Shown piece after piece: positions 32,061 through 42,452 of a DNA stretch of 64,000 nt (within the stretch, counting starts at the first letter, position 1; every line of letters starts with the position of its first letter). This DNA is from Toxorhynchites rutilus septentrionalis. Lineage: Eukaryota; Arthropoda; Insecta; Diptera; Culicidae. A program made the translations under genes and the position numbers. The stretch is from contig NC_073745.1 in the NCBI RefSeq assembly GCF_029784135.1, positions 110,549,216-110,613,215 of the forward strand, in the 5' to 3' direction. The notes beneath the pieces were generated by a model that was not told the DNA's origin, ran no database searches, and saw only the letters and a program-made list of their open reading frames with translations.

Positions 32061-32075
32061 AGTGTTTTTCTCATT
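32061..32075. repeat. target-site duplication of the I-clade element, left copy
   Basis: AGTGTTTTTCTCATT at 32061-32075 matches AGTGTTCTTCTCATT at 38227-38241 with one mismatch. This length is typical for target-primed reverse transcription. It fixes the element as 32076-38226. Confidence 0.8.
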
Positions 32076-32506
32076 CGTCTTCGTGAAGTCGAGGCCGCCG
32101 GATGTATTTTCTCCCGTCTGGTGATACCGTTATCTTGTGATACTGTTGTGATACCGTTACTTTCGCTGCTGGTGAAATAATTGTTTCACCCAAACGGGAT
32201 TTTTGGACAGCAATAGTGTGAAGCAAACAAAGCGGAAGGAAGAAGACCTGCATCGCGGGCGCTGTGTGCTGGTATGTTTATCGCCATATCATCGTCATCG
32301 AAATCATCATCGCACTGTGGAGCCATACACCGTTGCAGCTGTGCTGTACGATCGACACGCGGTTCGCTGGGAACCGTTAACCGTAATTCAACCGCACGGG
32401 TGTGCGATATAAGTATATTTTTTATTAGATTAAGGTTTTTAGTTTAAGAAATAATCAGAAAAAAAGAATGAGAAATCACTGAAAAACTGTACATCTGCCA
32501 CTTTAT

Positions 32507-34147
32507 ATGGCAGAATGCGGAGAACCCGTTGACATGGAGATTGAATCCACTGTCTATCCCTCCACATCTACGGGAGGTGGGAAGTCGCTTAAACGCGTTC
32601 CCCCTTCAGAAGAAGTCTTTTCGGGGGAGAAATTAACCCACCTAAACAAGCCCCCCTCAAGAAAATTTGCAAACCTCTCCTCTTCACCCCCTCAGTCTCC
32701 TGCTACCGTTCCTCCTCTCGCTCCCGTTCTCGCTCTCCTTCTCGCTCCCACTCCCGTTCTCGCTCCCCCTTACGCTCCCGCTCCCACTGAACTCCCGATC
32801 ACGCCACCCAACCCTGCTGTTTCCGCTTCCGCTCAACAATCGACCCCACTTTCCTCTCCTGTTGTGTCTCCACCCCGTGTCAAGGTTTATCCAGAAAATG
32901 CAACTGGAACTGGCCCATGGGTTGTTTTCTTCCGACCTAAACCTAAAGGAAAATCTCTGAAATCTCATTCAGATCATGAAAGATTTGACAAAAAATTATT
33001 CCTCCGTGGTCGAAATTTCCAAGGTTCGCCCGAACAAACTGCGTGTTGTCGTGGCTGATCGGAAGCAAGCTAACGAGATTGTTGTCGACAAGCGGTTCAT
33101 TTTAGAATATCGCGCATATGTGCCCTGCCATAACGTAGAAATTGCGGGAGTGATTACAGAAACGGGTCTGACGTGTGAATTTATTAAAAAAGGAAATGGA
33201 AAGTTCAAGAAGCTCCCCTCGATGGAAGTCGAGATCTTGGACTGTCGCCAATTAGGCAAAGTCTCCCAGGAAGGGGGAGAAACTAAATTCACGCCGTCCG
33301 ACTCGTTTCGAGTAACTTTTGCTGGTTCCGCTCTCCCTGACTACGTTATGGTGGACAAATTGAGACTGCCGGTGCGACTCTTTGTGCCAAAGCCAAATGC
33401 AACAAATGCAAGTCAGTTGGTCACACTTCAGATTATTGTGCCAACAAGGAGCGCTGTGCAACTTGCGGAGAGCAACATGTGGGGGAATCCTGCAGTGCGA
33501 CTGAGCATAAATGTCCATATTGCGGGGGAACTCCACACGCGCTCTCAGCTTGTGAAACTTATAAGAGTCGCTGGGAGAAACAGAAGCGCTCTTTAAAGGA
33601 ACGCTCGAAGCGCACATTTGCGGAAATTTTAAAGGGCGCTTCTCCACTGACTCAACAACAACAACAACCAATCTCAACACAAAATACTTTTTCCTCGTTG
33701 TCAGTTGATGAAATGGAAGCGGACACAGCTAGCGGGGACACACCGTTTATTTCCAAAGGGAATCCCCGGCGCAAGAATATGACTCCCAAAGTTCAAGAAC
33801 AAGTCCCCCCGGTGATACCCCCTGTTAGCTTGCCTAAAAAATCGAGTGCCGCGGACAAGCAAAATCAGGTTCCTCCTGGCTTCCGTGGGAATAGTTCACC
33901 TTCGAATGACCCAGCACTCGAGGGAACATCAAAAACCCCAACTGTCCCTATTTTTTCGTCCAGTTCAACTTCCCAATCGGGATTTATAAAGTTGTCTGAC
34001 CTTCTGGATCAAATCTTCAAGTGTTTTAATGTTTCCGACTCCATCAGAACCATTGTCATCTCAATGCTTCCAATATTAAAGACAATTTTGCAACAATTGA
34101 TGCAAACATGGCCCCTCCTTGCAATGATTATCTCTCTTGATGTCTAA
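32507..34147 (+). pseudogene. I-clade ORF1 (gag-like, three CCHC zinc knuckles), two frameshifts
   Basis: ORF1 binds element RNA and packages it. From the ATG at 32507 the frame opens MAECGEPVDMEIESTVYPST, followed by a Pro/Leu-rich linker. Near 32965 the reading moves to another frame (DLTKNYSSVVEISKVRPNKL, VVVADRKQANEIV), and near 33390 to a third (AKCNKCKSVGHTSDYC). The three knuckles are CNKCKSVGHTSDYC, CATCGEQHVGESC and CPYCGGTPHALSAC. A Gln run and a Ser/Pro-rich tail follow up to the TAA at 34145-34147. That stop overlaps the ORF2 start (ATGTCTAA), which suggests coupled translation in the active parent. Confidence 0.85.
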
Positions 34148-37100
34148 TTTAAATAGAGAGGTCGGAGATATCACTGTTTTACAGTGGAATTGTCGTAGTC
34201 TCATCCCTAAATTGGATACATTCAAATTTTTAATTCATAAATTCAATTGTGATGTTTTTGCTCTGTCCGAAACTTGGCTTTCTTCGCGAGATGATCTCTC
34301 TTTCCATGATTTCAATATTATACGCTTGGACCGTGATGACAGATACGGAGGGGTGCTATTGGGGATCAATAAGTGCCACTCATTTTTTCGAATTGACCTT
34401 CCACCTATTGGAGGGATTGAAGCTGTTGCTTGTCATGCAAACATCAGAGGAAAAGACCTCTGTATTGTCAGCTTGTATTGGCCTCCGAGAGCTGCGGTTA
34501 GCCGCAAGCAACTTGTTGACATGTGCTCACTTCTTCCTGAGCCACGATTGATCTTGGGAGACTTCAACTCTCACGGAACTGCCTGGGGGGAACAGTACGA
34601 CGACTATCGTTCATCGTTGATATATGACCTTTGTAACAGCTTCAATATGACCGTTTTGAATACTGGGGAAACAACACGTGTTCCTAAACCTCCTGCTAAC
34701 CCAAGTGCTCTTGACCTCTCGCTTTGCTCGAATTCACTATCGTTAGATTGCAAGTGGAATGTAATCCAGGACCCCAACGGTAGTGATCACTTGCCAATCA
34801 AAATTTCCATCACCATTGGGTCGAATTCTTCTGAATCTATAAACATGGCATATGACCTCACAAGACACATTGACTGGAAAAAATATGCGGACGCGATTGC
34901 TCTAGCCATCAATTCCAGAGATGGTTTACCTCCATTGGAGGAGTATAACTTCCTTTCTCGTTTGATCTATGACAGCGCAGTTCGCGCTCAAACGAAACTC
35001 ATTCCAGGTTCCACCATTTCCCGAAGGCCTCCCAATCTATGGTGGGATAGCCAATGTTCCAAGCTTTATATAGAAAAATCGAATGCATTTAAAGCTTTTC
35101 GGAAACGTGGAACTCCTGAAAATTTTCAAACGTATTTAGCCCTTGAGAATCAGTTCAAAAATTTGATCAAAGGGAAAAAACGTGCTTATTGGCGAAATTT
35201 CGTGGGAGGTTTGTCACGAGAAACGTCAATGAAAAAATTATGGAAAGTGGCTCGAAACATGAGAAATCGCTCTTCAACGAATGAAAGCGAAGAATATTCA
35301 CATCGATGGATTTTTAATTTTGCACGAAAGGTTTGTCCCGATTCCGCTCCCGTGCAAAAAATTGTTCGAAATATACCACAAGATAGGTGCGATCTTGATA
35401 ATGAGTTTTCGATGGTAGAATTCTCTCTTGCTCTCCTTTCATGTAACAATTCTGCTCCGGGATCGGATCGAATTAAGTTCAACTTGTTGAAAAACCTCCC
35501 TGATGTGGCGAAACATCGCTTGTTGAATTTATTTAATCGGTTTCTGGAACATAATATTGTTCCAGATGATTGGAGACAAGTACGAGTTATAGCTATTCAA
35601 AAGCCCGGAAAACCCGCGTCCGACTTCAATTCGTACCGCCCAATAGCAATGCTGTCTTGTATACGGAAATTGTTGGAGAAAATGATCTTGTTTCGCCTTG
35701 ATCGATGGGTTGAAACGAATGGCCTACTCTCAGATACACAATATGGGTTCCGCAGGGGCAAGGGGACGAATGATTGTCTTGCGTTGCTTTCTTCAGAAAT
35801 TCAAATGGCTTACGCCGAAAAAAAACAAATGGCTTCAGTATTCTTGGACATAAAGGGGGCCTTTGATTCTGTTTCAATAGAGGTTTTGTCAGACAAATTA
35901 CACTCTCGGGGACTGCCGCCTCTATTGAATAATATGTTATATAACTTGCTTTGTGAGAAACATTTGAATTTTTCTCACGGGGATTCGACAGTAAGTCGGG
36001 TCTCCTACATGGGACTCCCCCAGGGCTCATGTTTAAGCCCCCTTTTGTACAACATCTATGTAAGCGACATCGACAATTGCCTTACACAAAATTGCAGCCT
36101 AAGACAACTTGCAGATGATGGAGTGGTGTCTGTCGTAGGATCAAACGAATCCGACCTGCAAGGACCCTTACAAGATACTTTGAACAATTTTTCAACCTGG
36201 GCCATTGGGCTAGGGATCGAATTCTCCACGGAGAAAACAGAGATGGTGGTTTTTTCTAGGAAGCATAGACCAGCAAAACCAAAGCTTCAACTTTTGGGTA
36301 AACCGATCACTCATGCTATGTCATTCAAGTATCTTGGGGTCTGGTTCGACTCCAAATGTACTTGGGGGGCCCATATTAGGTATCTGAGTAAAAAATGCCA
36401 ACAAAGAATAAACTTTCTCCGTACAATTACCGGCACCTGGTGGGGAGCCCACCCCGAAGATCTTATAATGTTGTATCGAACAACTATTCTCTCAGTGATG
36501 GAGTTTGGCAGTTTCTGTTTTCAATCAGCTGCCAAAACACACCTCATTAAACTCGAGCGAATTCAGTATCTTTGTCTCCGTATTGCGTTGGGATGTATGC
36601 CCTCAACGCATACCATGAGCCTCGAGGTTTTGGCAGGCCTGCTCCCACTAAAAGATCGCTTCAATTTATTATCTCTTCGGTTCCTCATCCGGTGTAAGGT
36701 TATGAACCCATTGGTGATCGGAAATTTTGAGCAGCTGATCGAGCTAAATTTTCATTCAGGATTCATGAGCTCATATCATGAATTCATCTCCATACAGGTT
36801 GATCCTTCTTCGTATATTCCCAACCGTGTTTGTTTTCCTGACTACATCAATTCCTCTGTACATTTTGATCTGTCCATGAAGCAAGATATCCATGAATATT
36901 CAGATTATCAACGATCGAGGATCGCTCCAACGATCTTCGATGCAAAGTATGGGCGTGTCAATTGTGATAATATGTACTTTACTGATGGGTCCTCTATGAA
37001 TGAGTCCACAGGATTTTGAGTGTTCAACAATTTTTTTAGCACCTCACACAGTCTTCAGTATCCTTGCTCAGTGTATATTGCTGAATTGGCAGCAATACAC

Positions 37101-37823
37101 TGGGCGCTGGACAGCGTCGCCTCACGACCTGTTGAACACTATTACATTGTAACGGATAGTCTGAGCTCTGTCGAAGCTATCCGTTCAGTGAGGCCGGAAA
37201 AGCACTCGCCGTACTTCCTCGAGAGAATACGAGAAATTTTGAGTGCTTTATCCAGACGCTGTTATGTCATTACCTTTGTCTGGGTCCCTTCACATTGCTC
37301 AATTCCGGGTAATGAGAGGGCTGACTCATTAGCAAAGGTAGGTGCAATTGAAGGCGAAATTTATCAGCGTCAAATCGCCTTCAATGAATTTTATTCTTTA
37401 GTTCGTAAAAATACCATCGTTAACTGGCAACGCAAATGGAACGAAGATGAATTGGGCCGGTGGCTCCACTCAATTATCCCTAAGGTTAGCCTCAATCCGT
37501 GGTTCAAAAGTCTGGACTTGAGTCGGGACTTTATTCGCACCTTCTCCCGACTCATGTCCAATCACTGTTCGTTAGACGCGCTGCTTTTTCGTTTTAATCT
37601 TGCCGACAGCAATCTCTGCGGTTGTGGCCATGGTTACCACGACATCGAACACGTTGTTTGGTCGTGCGAGTTGTATCTTGTCGCCAGATCGAATTTAGAA
37701 AACTCCCTTCGGGCTGGAGGAAAGCAGTCCAATGTGCCGGTGAGAGATGTGTTGGCTCGGTTAGACCTTGATTACATGTCCCAAATATATGTTTTCCTTA
37801 AAGCTATCGATCTTCGAGTGTGA
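34140..37823 (+). pseudogene. I-clade ORF2: endonuclease, reverse transcriptase, RNase H; one internal stop
   Basis: The start is the ATG at 34140, overlapping the ORF1 stop. Endonuclease: ITVLQWNCRSLIPKLD, ALSETWLSS, LILGDFNSHGTAWG and GSDHLPIKI. Reverse transcriptase: ASVFLDIKGAFDSVS, MGLPQGSCLSPLLYNIY and LRQLADDGVVSV, where the usual F/YADD is LADD. RNase H: YFTDGSSMNESTGF, then YIAELAAIHWALD, YIVTDSLSSVEAIR and VWVPSHCSIPGNERADSLAK. The only break in about 1227 codons is a TGA at 37017-37019, inside the RNase H domain right after STGF; a single base change from GGA (Gly) would explain it. The C-terminal CxCGxxxxDxxHVxWxC motif is also present. Confidence 0.9.
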
Positions 37824-37949
37824 TTGTTCATACATCCTTTTCCCCTCCTTTTCGTCCTTCGCGAGCTATCGGTTCCCTTCCTACTAACATTAGAATAAGT
37901 TAAATTGTAAACACATATTAAATGTAAGGATAGTTTTAAGAATTGAGTG

Positions 37950-38015
37950 TGAAGTGTCAGTGTGAATGAGAATGTGAATGTGAATGTGAATGTGAATGTG
38001 AGTGCGAGTGTAAAC
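37950..38015 (+). repeat. AATGTG microsatellite in the I-clade 3' UTR
   Basis: About eight imperfect AATGTG/AGTGTG hexamers. It lies between the ORF2 stop and the A-rich tail. Confidence 0.85.
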
Positions 38016-38226
38016 ACACATCTCCTTACATCCCATCCTTTTCCTAATGAAAATGTGTCACCCTTCTAAACTCGAGTCGACCGCGAGTAATCGGTTTCCT
38101 ATTTCATTAACCATAGAATTAAGGAAACAACATGTTGATATATGCTAGTTGAAATATAGTTAAGAGTTTGGCTCCATTAAACTTATGTAACTGAGCCTGT
38201 AAAAATAATCGGATTAATAAAAAAAA

Positions 38227-38600
38227 AGTGTTCTTCTCATTAATCCGAATGATCTTCCCACAAGGACTTTTTTTCTCACAGAATTCTATCGTACAGTTAA
38301 CTGCTATGAATTTGGTAAACCATCTAAATCCAATGTAAAGATAATCTCATATATTTTAATGGGTACTGGGTCTCTAAATTCAAAATAAATTGAAGATGAC
38401 CAAAGACCAAAAAAAAAAAATTTTAAAATTCAAGAAAAATTACGCTACATGTGGAAAAACCAACACATACGAACGCATTTAAATAAAAATTAGAGTAAAA
38501 TTGGATCTCAAAGTAATGTTTTTTTTTCAAAATTTCGAAATGCCTGTAAATATATATAATTGTTTTTTGTACCGCGAAAAACACTCTAATTCTGAAAAAA
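38227..38600 (+). repeat. AT-rich repeat family R1, right part
   Basis: This continues the repeat interrupted by the I-clade insertion and starts with the second target duplication. GCATTTAAATAAAAATTAGA and TTTTTTTTCAAAATTTC match 43433-43490, where the same phrases occur in reversed surroundings. Confidence 0.5.
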
Positions 38601-39578
38601 TTATAGGAGGTTGTGTCCAAGATACGACCGCATTGTTGACGTAGAACTACGCTGTTATTTTATAGAAGTCGTTTATTTATACCTTCGGATATTTTGCTTT
38701 AATGCTGTGATATTTTAGAAACAATTGCTTAGTATAATAATCTCTGAAATGGTTTTTTCATTGTAGAATCAGTTGACGATAATTGATTGATGATTCATTC
38801 TTGCCCTCGCAAAACAATACACTAGCTGATCGTATGTCTCAATTTATTTCATGTCAATGCATTGCAAATTTACCTCGAACGGTATTCCGGCTACAGTCGA
38901 TTATATACATGTTGCACCAGCACCATTCTTCCACATCTCATAACTACATCAATATATCTTTGGCACCGCATGAAAACAACACTTGCTAGTATCAACTATC
39001 ATTCTGCATGTTATTTAGTATTGCCTCAAAGGAATCGCACCTCAATGCATCGTTCGTACAACGTAAACCAAGCGTCAAACAAGCGTTCGCTATAGCATGC
39101 ATACATAGCCATACATTGGTGGTTTGAAACTACTAGGAATTTAAAGACTTCTCATCAGTTTGCGCTATTCTCAAAAGAAACGCTTCTGTTAATATTACTG
39201 GCCTCAAAAAAAGTTGCATTACTTTCTCATGCTAGAGAGAAGCACAGCTGTCACCCTGAGTGGAGGAAGGTTGCTACTGGCAAGCGAAACCTAATCACAT
39301 ACAAAATTCCAGAACGAAATTTATTTTCTTGGTGACTGAACAAGCGAAATAAACTCTTTTTGTTAATAACAACCTCGAAAACAGTAGCAATGCTTCATTA
39401 TGATCAATATCAATATTATGAATAACATTCCAGTAAGACATTCAAGATACTTGGTATTCCCCAAATAATTTTTTGGCGCACAACCTTAACGCCTGCTTCA
39501 CCATTACGTCAGTTTAATGCATTAATGCATTCTCAAAGGCACCAACGAAGCCCTTATGATGACGGAAAACAAACAATG

Positions 39579-39941
39579 TTAACTGATTGGAAAAGACTGA
39601 ATTATGCCACATAGCTTGTACTCTGCTGTAACACCCATCGATGCGAATTCGCTGATGAGTTTGTCAAGAGTGACCGCCTTCACCACCAGCGGAGGGAGCT
39701 TGATTTTGGTTGCTGCCTGGGTAACGGCGTTTACATTTTCGATCGACGTGCCGAAATCGCCTACTTCGCTGTCGTTCGATTCGGTGTCACATTCGCGAAA
39801 GCTCGGTTCAGTGCGAGCGCTTTTCACTACACCAACATCGCGTGCATCATTAGATGACGCTTGCCTCGAAATTTTATTGCCCCTGGCAATGCGTTTGTTT
39901 TTTGCAGGGCTCGAGCCTGCCATCCTCTTCTTCTTGCTCAT
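39579..39941 (-). CDS. small gag-like ORF of copy A (120 aa)
   Basis: From the ATG at 39941 the product is basic and Ser-rich at first (MSKKKRMAGSSPAKNKRIAR), then acidic, then ends KIKLPPLVVKAVTLDKLISE, FASMGVTAEYKLCGI. The block PP(L/I)VVK.(V)..D.....F resembles the N-terminal part of ORF1/gag proteins of insect Jockey-type elements, where PPI(V)VxG precedes an RRM-like domain. It stops abruptly after IIQSFPIS, so it is probably a captured 5' piece of a retroelement ORF. Its twin in copy B differs by six substitutions (five change the residue) and a 6-nt deletion, which does not suggest strong protein-level constraint. Confidence 0.5.
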   Translation of the reverse strand: MSKKKRMAGSSPAKNKRIARGNKISRQASSNDARDVGVVKSARTEPSFRECDTESNDSEVGDFGTSIENVNAVTQAATKIKLPPLVVKAVTLDKLISEFASMGVTAEYKLCGIIQSFPIS

Positions 39942-40559
39942 CACACACTACGCGAAGCGTTCAATTTATGACGCGGAAAGAAAAAACACAACATACGAAT
40001 AACGCGAAAAACGAACAGAAAAACCAAACGACGATATCCAAGTTGGATTACCACTGGTGGGGTCCAATCTTAGATCGAAGCGCAGCGAAAGCAAAGTGAT
40101 CTGGATTGCTCAACAGTCCAATGTCGAATGAAAGTTTGCCTTTTTTGACGTAGGACTACGTCTAACCGGAAGGTATAGGGGGTGAAATGGAAATCTAGGC
40201 ACTGAACAAGTAGGAAAAAATGCAAGATTTGGAACGCTTATAACTCGAGCATTTCTCAATAGATCGCAAAGGTTTTTGCATCAATTGATAGGAAATATAT
40301 CTACGCATCTATCATAACGAATAACATTTCATTTTTCTTGAGATAAATAATTGAATAATTGTGAAATATCAAGCATTGTCAAAATGCACTATGTGCCCAT
40401 TTTTGATTGGTCCATTTTGTGCTCCTCAAATCGTACCGACCAAAACGGGCAACCAGAGCAGCAGCGAAATAGAATGAAGCACGATTGGAAAGGAAAAAGA
40501 AAAAAATGAACGAAACATTGGTCGCAGTCTCACACATGCGTAATTCTCGAGCCAGCCAG

Positions 40560-40664
40560 TCAGCTTAAAAATCCCCGCTCCGCTGCCGTAACGATCATTC
40601 TCATTCAAACCGTACACCACATCGGTTCGCATCACAACACATCAACAAACCAACCCAAGCAGCC
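40560..40664 (+). promoter_or_regulatory. decayed H2A promoter / 5' leader (first copy)
   Basis: CAGCTTAAAAATCCCCGCTC near 40563 has a TATA-like TTAAAAAT about 100 bp before the H2A ATG. The leader contains CATTCTCATTCAAACCGTAC, shared in part with the second copy (TTTCAAACCGTAAAC at 41932). Confidence 0.45.
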
Positions 40665-40970
40665 ATGTCTGGACATGGTAAACGAGGAAAAGTGAAGGGA
40701 ATGGCAAAATCCCGCTCGAACCGTGTTGATCTGGAGTTCCCCGCAAGGGTAGCTAGGCCGAGCGCGTTAGTACCAGTGCACCAGTCCACCTAGCCGGCGT
40801 TATATAGTTTCGGCCGCCGAAGTGATCGAGTTAGCTGGCAAAGCTGCTCGCGACGATAAGAAAACCCGCATTCGGAACAGAACACATTCGGTTCGGTGGA
40901 CATCAAGACAACAGGCAGTTGCAGCGAGTGGCGAGTGGCAAACGCAATCGCAAAACGGCATCAGGTAGCA
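40665..40970 (+). pseudogene. histone H2A pseudogene, first copy
   Basis: H2A is a core nucleosome histone. The ATG at 40665 opens MSGHGKRGKVKGMAKSRSNR, then VDLEFP, against the invariant MSGRGKGGKVKGKAKSRSNR and AGLQFP. A 24-nt block coding for VGRIHRLL is deleted, a stop replaces Asn/Tyr soon after RKG, and a frameshift follows IV. The next frame reads AAEVIELAGKAARDDKKTRI, almost the canonical [20 protein letters not shown]. After KKTRI the sequence leaves H2A completely. Similarity at the nucleotide level and the presence of a promoter and a 3' stem-loop point to a genomic rather than processed copy. Confidence 0.85.
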
Positions 40971-41107
40971 GAAGAAAAAAGTTTGTACTTTATACAAACT
41001 GCTTTGGTGGCAAATCCAGAACAAGGCAGCATCGAGGGCGTTCGAAATGGTTTTTTTCAAAACCACGAGTACTAAGTTTTCTAAATTGGAACCATTCCAT
41101 AAAACAA

Positions 41108-41123
41108 GGCGCTTTTCAGGGCC
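41108..41123 (+). promoter_or_regulatory. histone mRNA 3' stem-loop, first copy
   Basis: GGCGCTTTTCAGGGCC differs from a perfect histone processing stem-loop (GGCCCTTTTCAGGGCC) at one stem base. It is preceded by ACAA and lies about 140 bp after the end of H2A similarity. In metazoans this structure, bound by SLBP, directs 3' processing of replication-dependent histone mRNA. Confidence 0.75.
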
Positions 41124-41341
41124 ATTAAACCTTTCAAAAAAGAGTTTACGAAATACAGTTCAATGCTTTCTAAAACATTATCCAAAATAATAATAAAACA
41201 CAAATTGATTTTTTCATAATTTGTTTGCCAGGATCTGATGAGTATGTGAATTTGGCAGTTGTTCTGAGCTTATTAATAGTTGGGGACTGTCCAGATTACT
41301 CAATTTTCACCAATTCTTAAATTGTTTCCAGATTGAAAGTA

Positions 41342-41561
41342 CAGTAATTTACAATTAGTTCGACATTTAGCTAATTGGATGGACATGTAATGCGACTTAT
41401 TTAGTTGGACATTTTTGTAAACATAGAGATCCAAATTATGACCCCACATTGAAAGTCGACACTGTACCACTGTCATCACAAATGTTCAATTACAGGTTAA
41501 AATCGCCTCCAATGCGACACTGAGTGGCGCTTCGGCACGTCGCATTGAATGTAATTTACTG
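41342..41561. mobile_element. MITE of the TACAGTAA family, TA target
   Basis: A 220-bp unit bounded by CAGTAATTTACAATTAGTTC and the inverse of CAGTAAATTACATTCAATGC, with TA on both sides. It sits between the two H2A pseudogenes. A second, partial tip (CGGCACGTCACATTAAATGT then AATTTACTG, 42268-42295) lies in the next H2A unit, so the tandem duplication probably came after the first insertion. Confidence 0.8.
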
Positions 41562-41859
41562 TACAACATGTCACAAAGCTGGATGGGAAGAAATTTTCCA
41601 ATTGTGAAAGCTGTGGCGAGTGGCAACAAATCGCTAAACAGGAAGGTTTAGCCGAACAAGATGGGGATATCGAGTGACAAGAAAACAATAAACTCTTTAG
41701 ATTGAAGATAATTTTGTGATCCTGAAAAGGACCCTTTTTAGCCTGCATGTGAATCCAACGAGCGAAAAAATCGTAATGAATGTATTTTTTTGCCATCGCT
41801 CCCTTTTAACGCTCATTCGTTCGTCTCGTTGGACTCGCCCCTCTGGCTGAGTATGCCGA

Positions 41860-41949
41860 TTTATCTCTATCCTGTGAGTGTGTACCGCTAGAGTATAAAA
41901 CACGCGGACCCCAAAAAAATATCTTATTTTCTTTCAAACCGTAAACCCG
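41860..41949 (+). promoter_or_regulatory. decayed H2A promoter (second copy) with TATA box
   Basis: AGAGTATAAAACACGCGGAC at 41891 has a canonical TATAAAA box about 50-60 bp before the remaining H2A coding sequence. TTTCAAACCGTAAAC follows, as in the first copy. Confidence 0.55.
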
Positions 41950-41957
41950 TGTGGTTG

Positions 41958-42205
41958 TACGGCATCGGCATCGTGGACGTAACAAAGGAGGACAAGTTAA
42001 GGGAAAGGCTCTCACTCGAACCGTGCAGGTCTCCAGTTCCCTGTTGGTCGCATTCACTGATTGCTCCGCAAGGGTAACTAGACCGAACGGATTGGTGCCG
42101 GAGCACCAGTATACCTAACAGCGATTATAGAGTTTCGGCCGTCGGAGTGCTCGAGTTGGCTTGCAAAGCTGCTCACGACAATCAGAAAACCCGCATCAAG
42201 AACAG
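41958..42205 (+). pseudogene. histone H2A pseudogene, second copy
   Basis: The ATG is lost. Across frames one reads RGRNKGG, VKGKA, NRAGLQFPVGRIH and LLRKGN, then ERIGAGAPVYLTAIIEF-like sequence and AVGVLELACKAAHDNQKTRI. This copy keeps the VGRIHRLLRKG block that the first copy has lost, so neither derives directly from the other in its present form. Small indels change frame at least twice. H2A similarity ends at the same point (KKTRI) as in the first copy, followed in both by CAGCTTCGGTTCGG- or CACATTCGGTTCGG-type sequence. The shared truncation point therefore predates the duplication. Confidence 0.8.
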
Positions 42206-42436
42206 AGCAGCTTCGGTTCGGCGCTCATCAAGGCAACAATTAGTTTCAGTGAGTGGCAAAGTATTTCTCCGGCACGTCACATTAAATGTAATTTACTGAA
42301 CAATATGTCACAAGCTGGATGGGAAGAAATTTTCCAACTGTGAAAGCTGTGGCGAGTGGCAAACGCAATAGCTAAACAGGAAGGTTTAACCGAACAAGAT
42401 GGGAATATCGAGTGATAACAAAAACACAACACCAAA

Positions 42437-42452
42437 GGTTCTTTTCAGAACC
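42437..42452 (+). promoter_or_regulatory. histone mRNA 3' stem-loop, second copy (perfect stem)
   Basis: GGTTCTTTTCAGAACC forms a perfect 6-bp stem with a TTTC loop. Compared with the usual GG(C/T)(T/C)CTTTTCAG(A/G)(G/A)CC, the pairing is kept although the gene upstream is dead. It is flanked by CCAAA and ATCAAC, as in histone 3' ends. Confidence 0.8.

Larger units (their letters stand above)
32076..38226 (+). mobile_element. I-clade (MosquI-like) retrotransposon, full length
   Basis: A 6.15-kb unit with a 15-bp target duplication contains a 5' UTR (32076-32506), ORF1 with three CCHC knuckles, ORF2 with endonuclease, RT and RNase H, and a 3' UTR with an AATGTG run ending in a short A-tail (38218-38226). 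RNase H plus CCHC ORF1 are diagnostic of the I clade. MosquI of Aedes is the named relative I have in mind, but identity was not tested. Two frameshifts in ORF1 and one stop in ORF2 show that the copy is inactive yet young. Confidence 0.85.

Noticed and set aside
32667..32968. Pro/Leu-rich or Arg/Ser-rich ORFs in other frames near 32.7-32.97 kb
   Set aside because: They are shadows of the low-complexity CTC/CCC linker of the I-clade ORF1.
40425..40664. A working H2A gene starting at 40665
   Set aside because: Internal deletion, in-frame stop and frameshift within 150 bp, and loss of H2A similarity after KKTRI.
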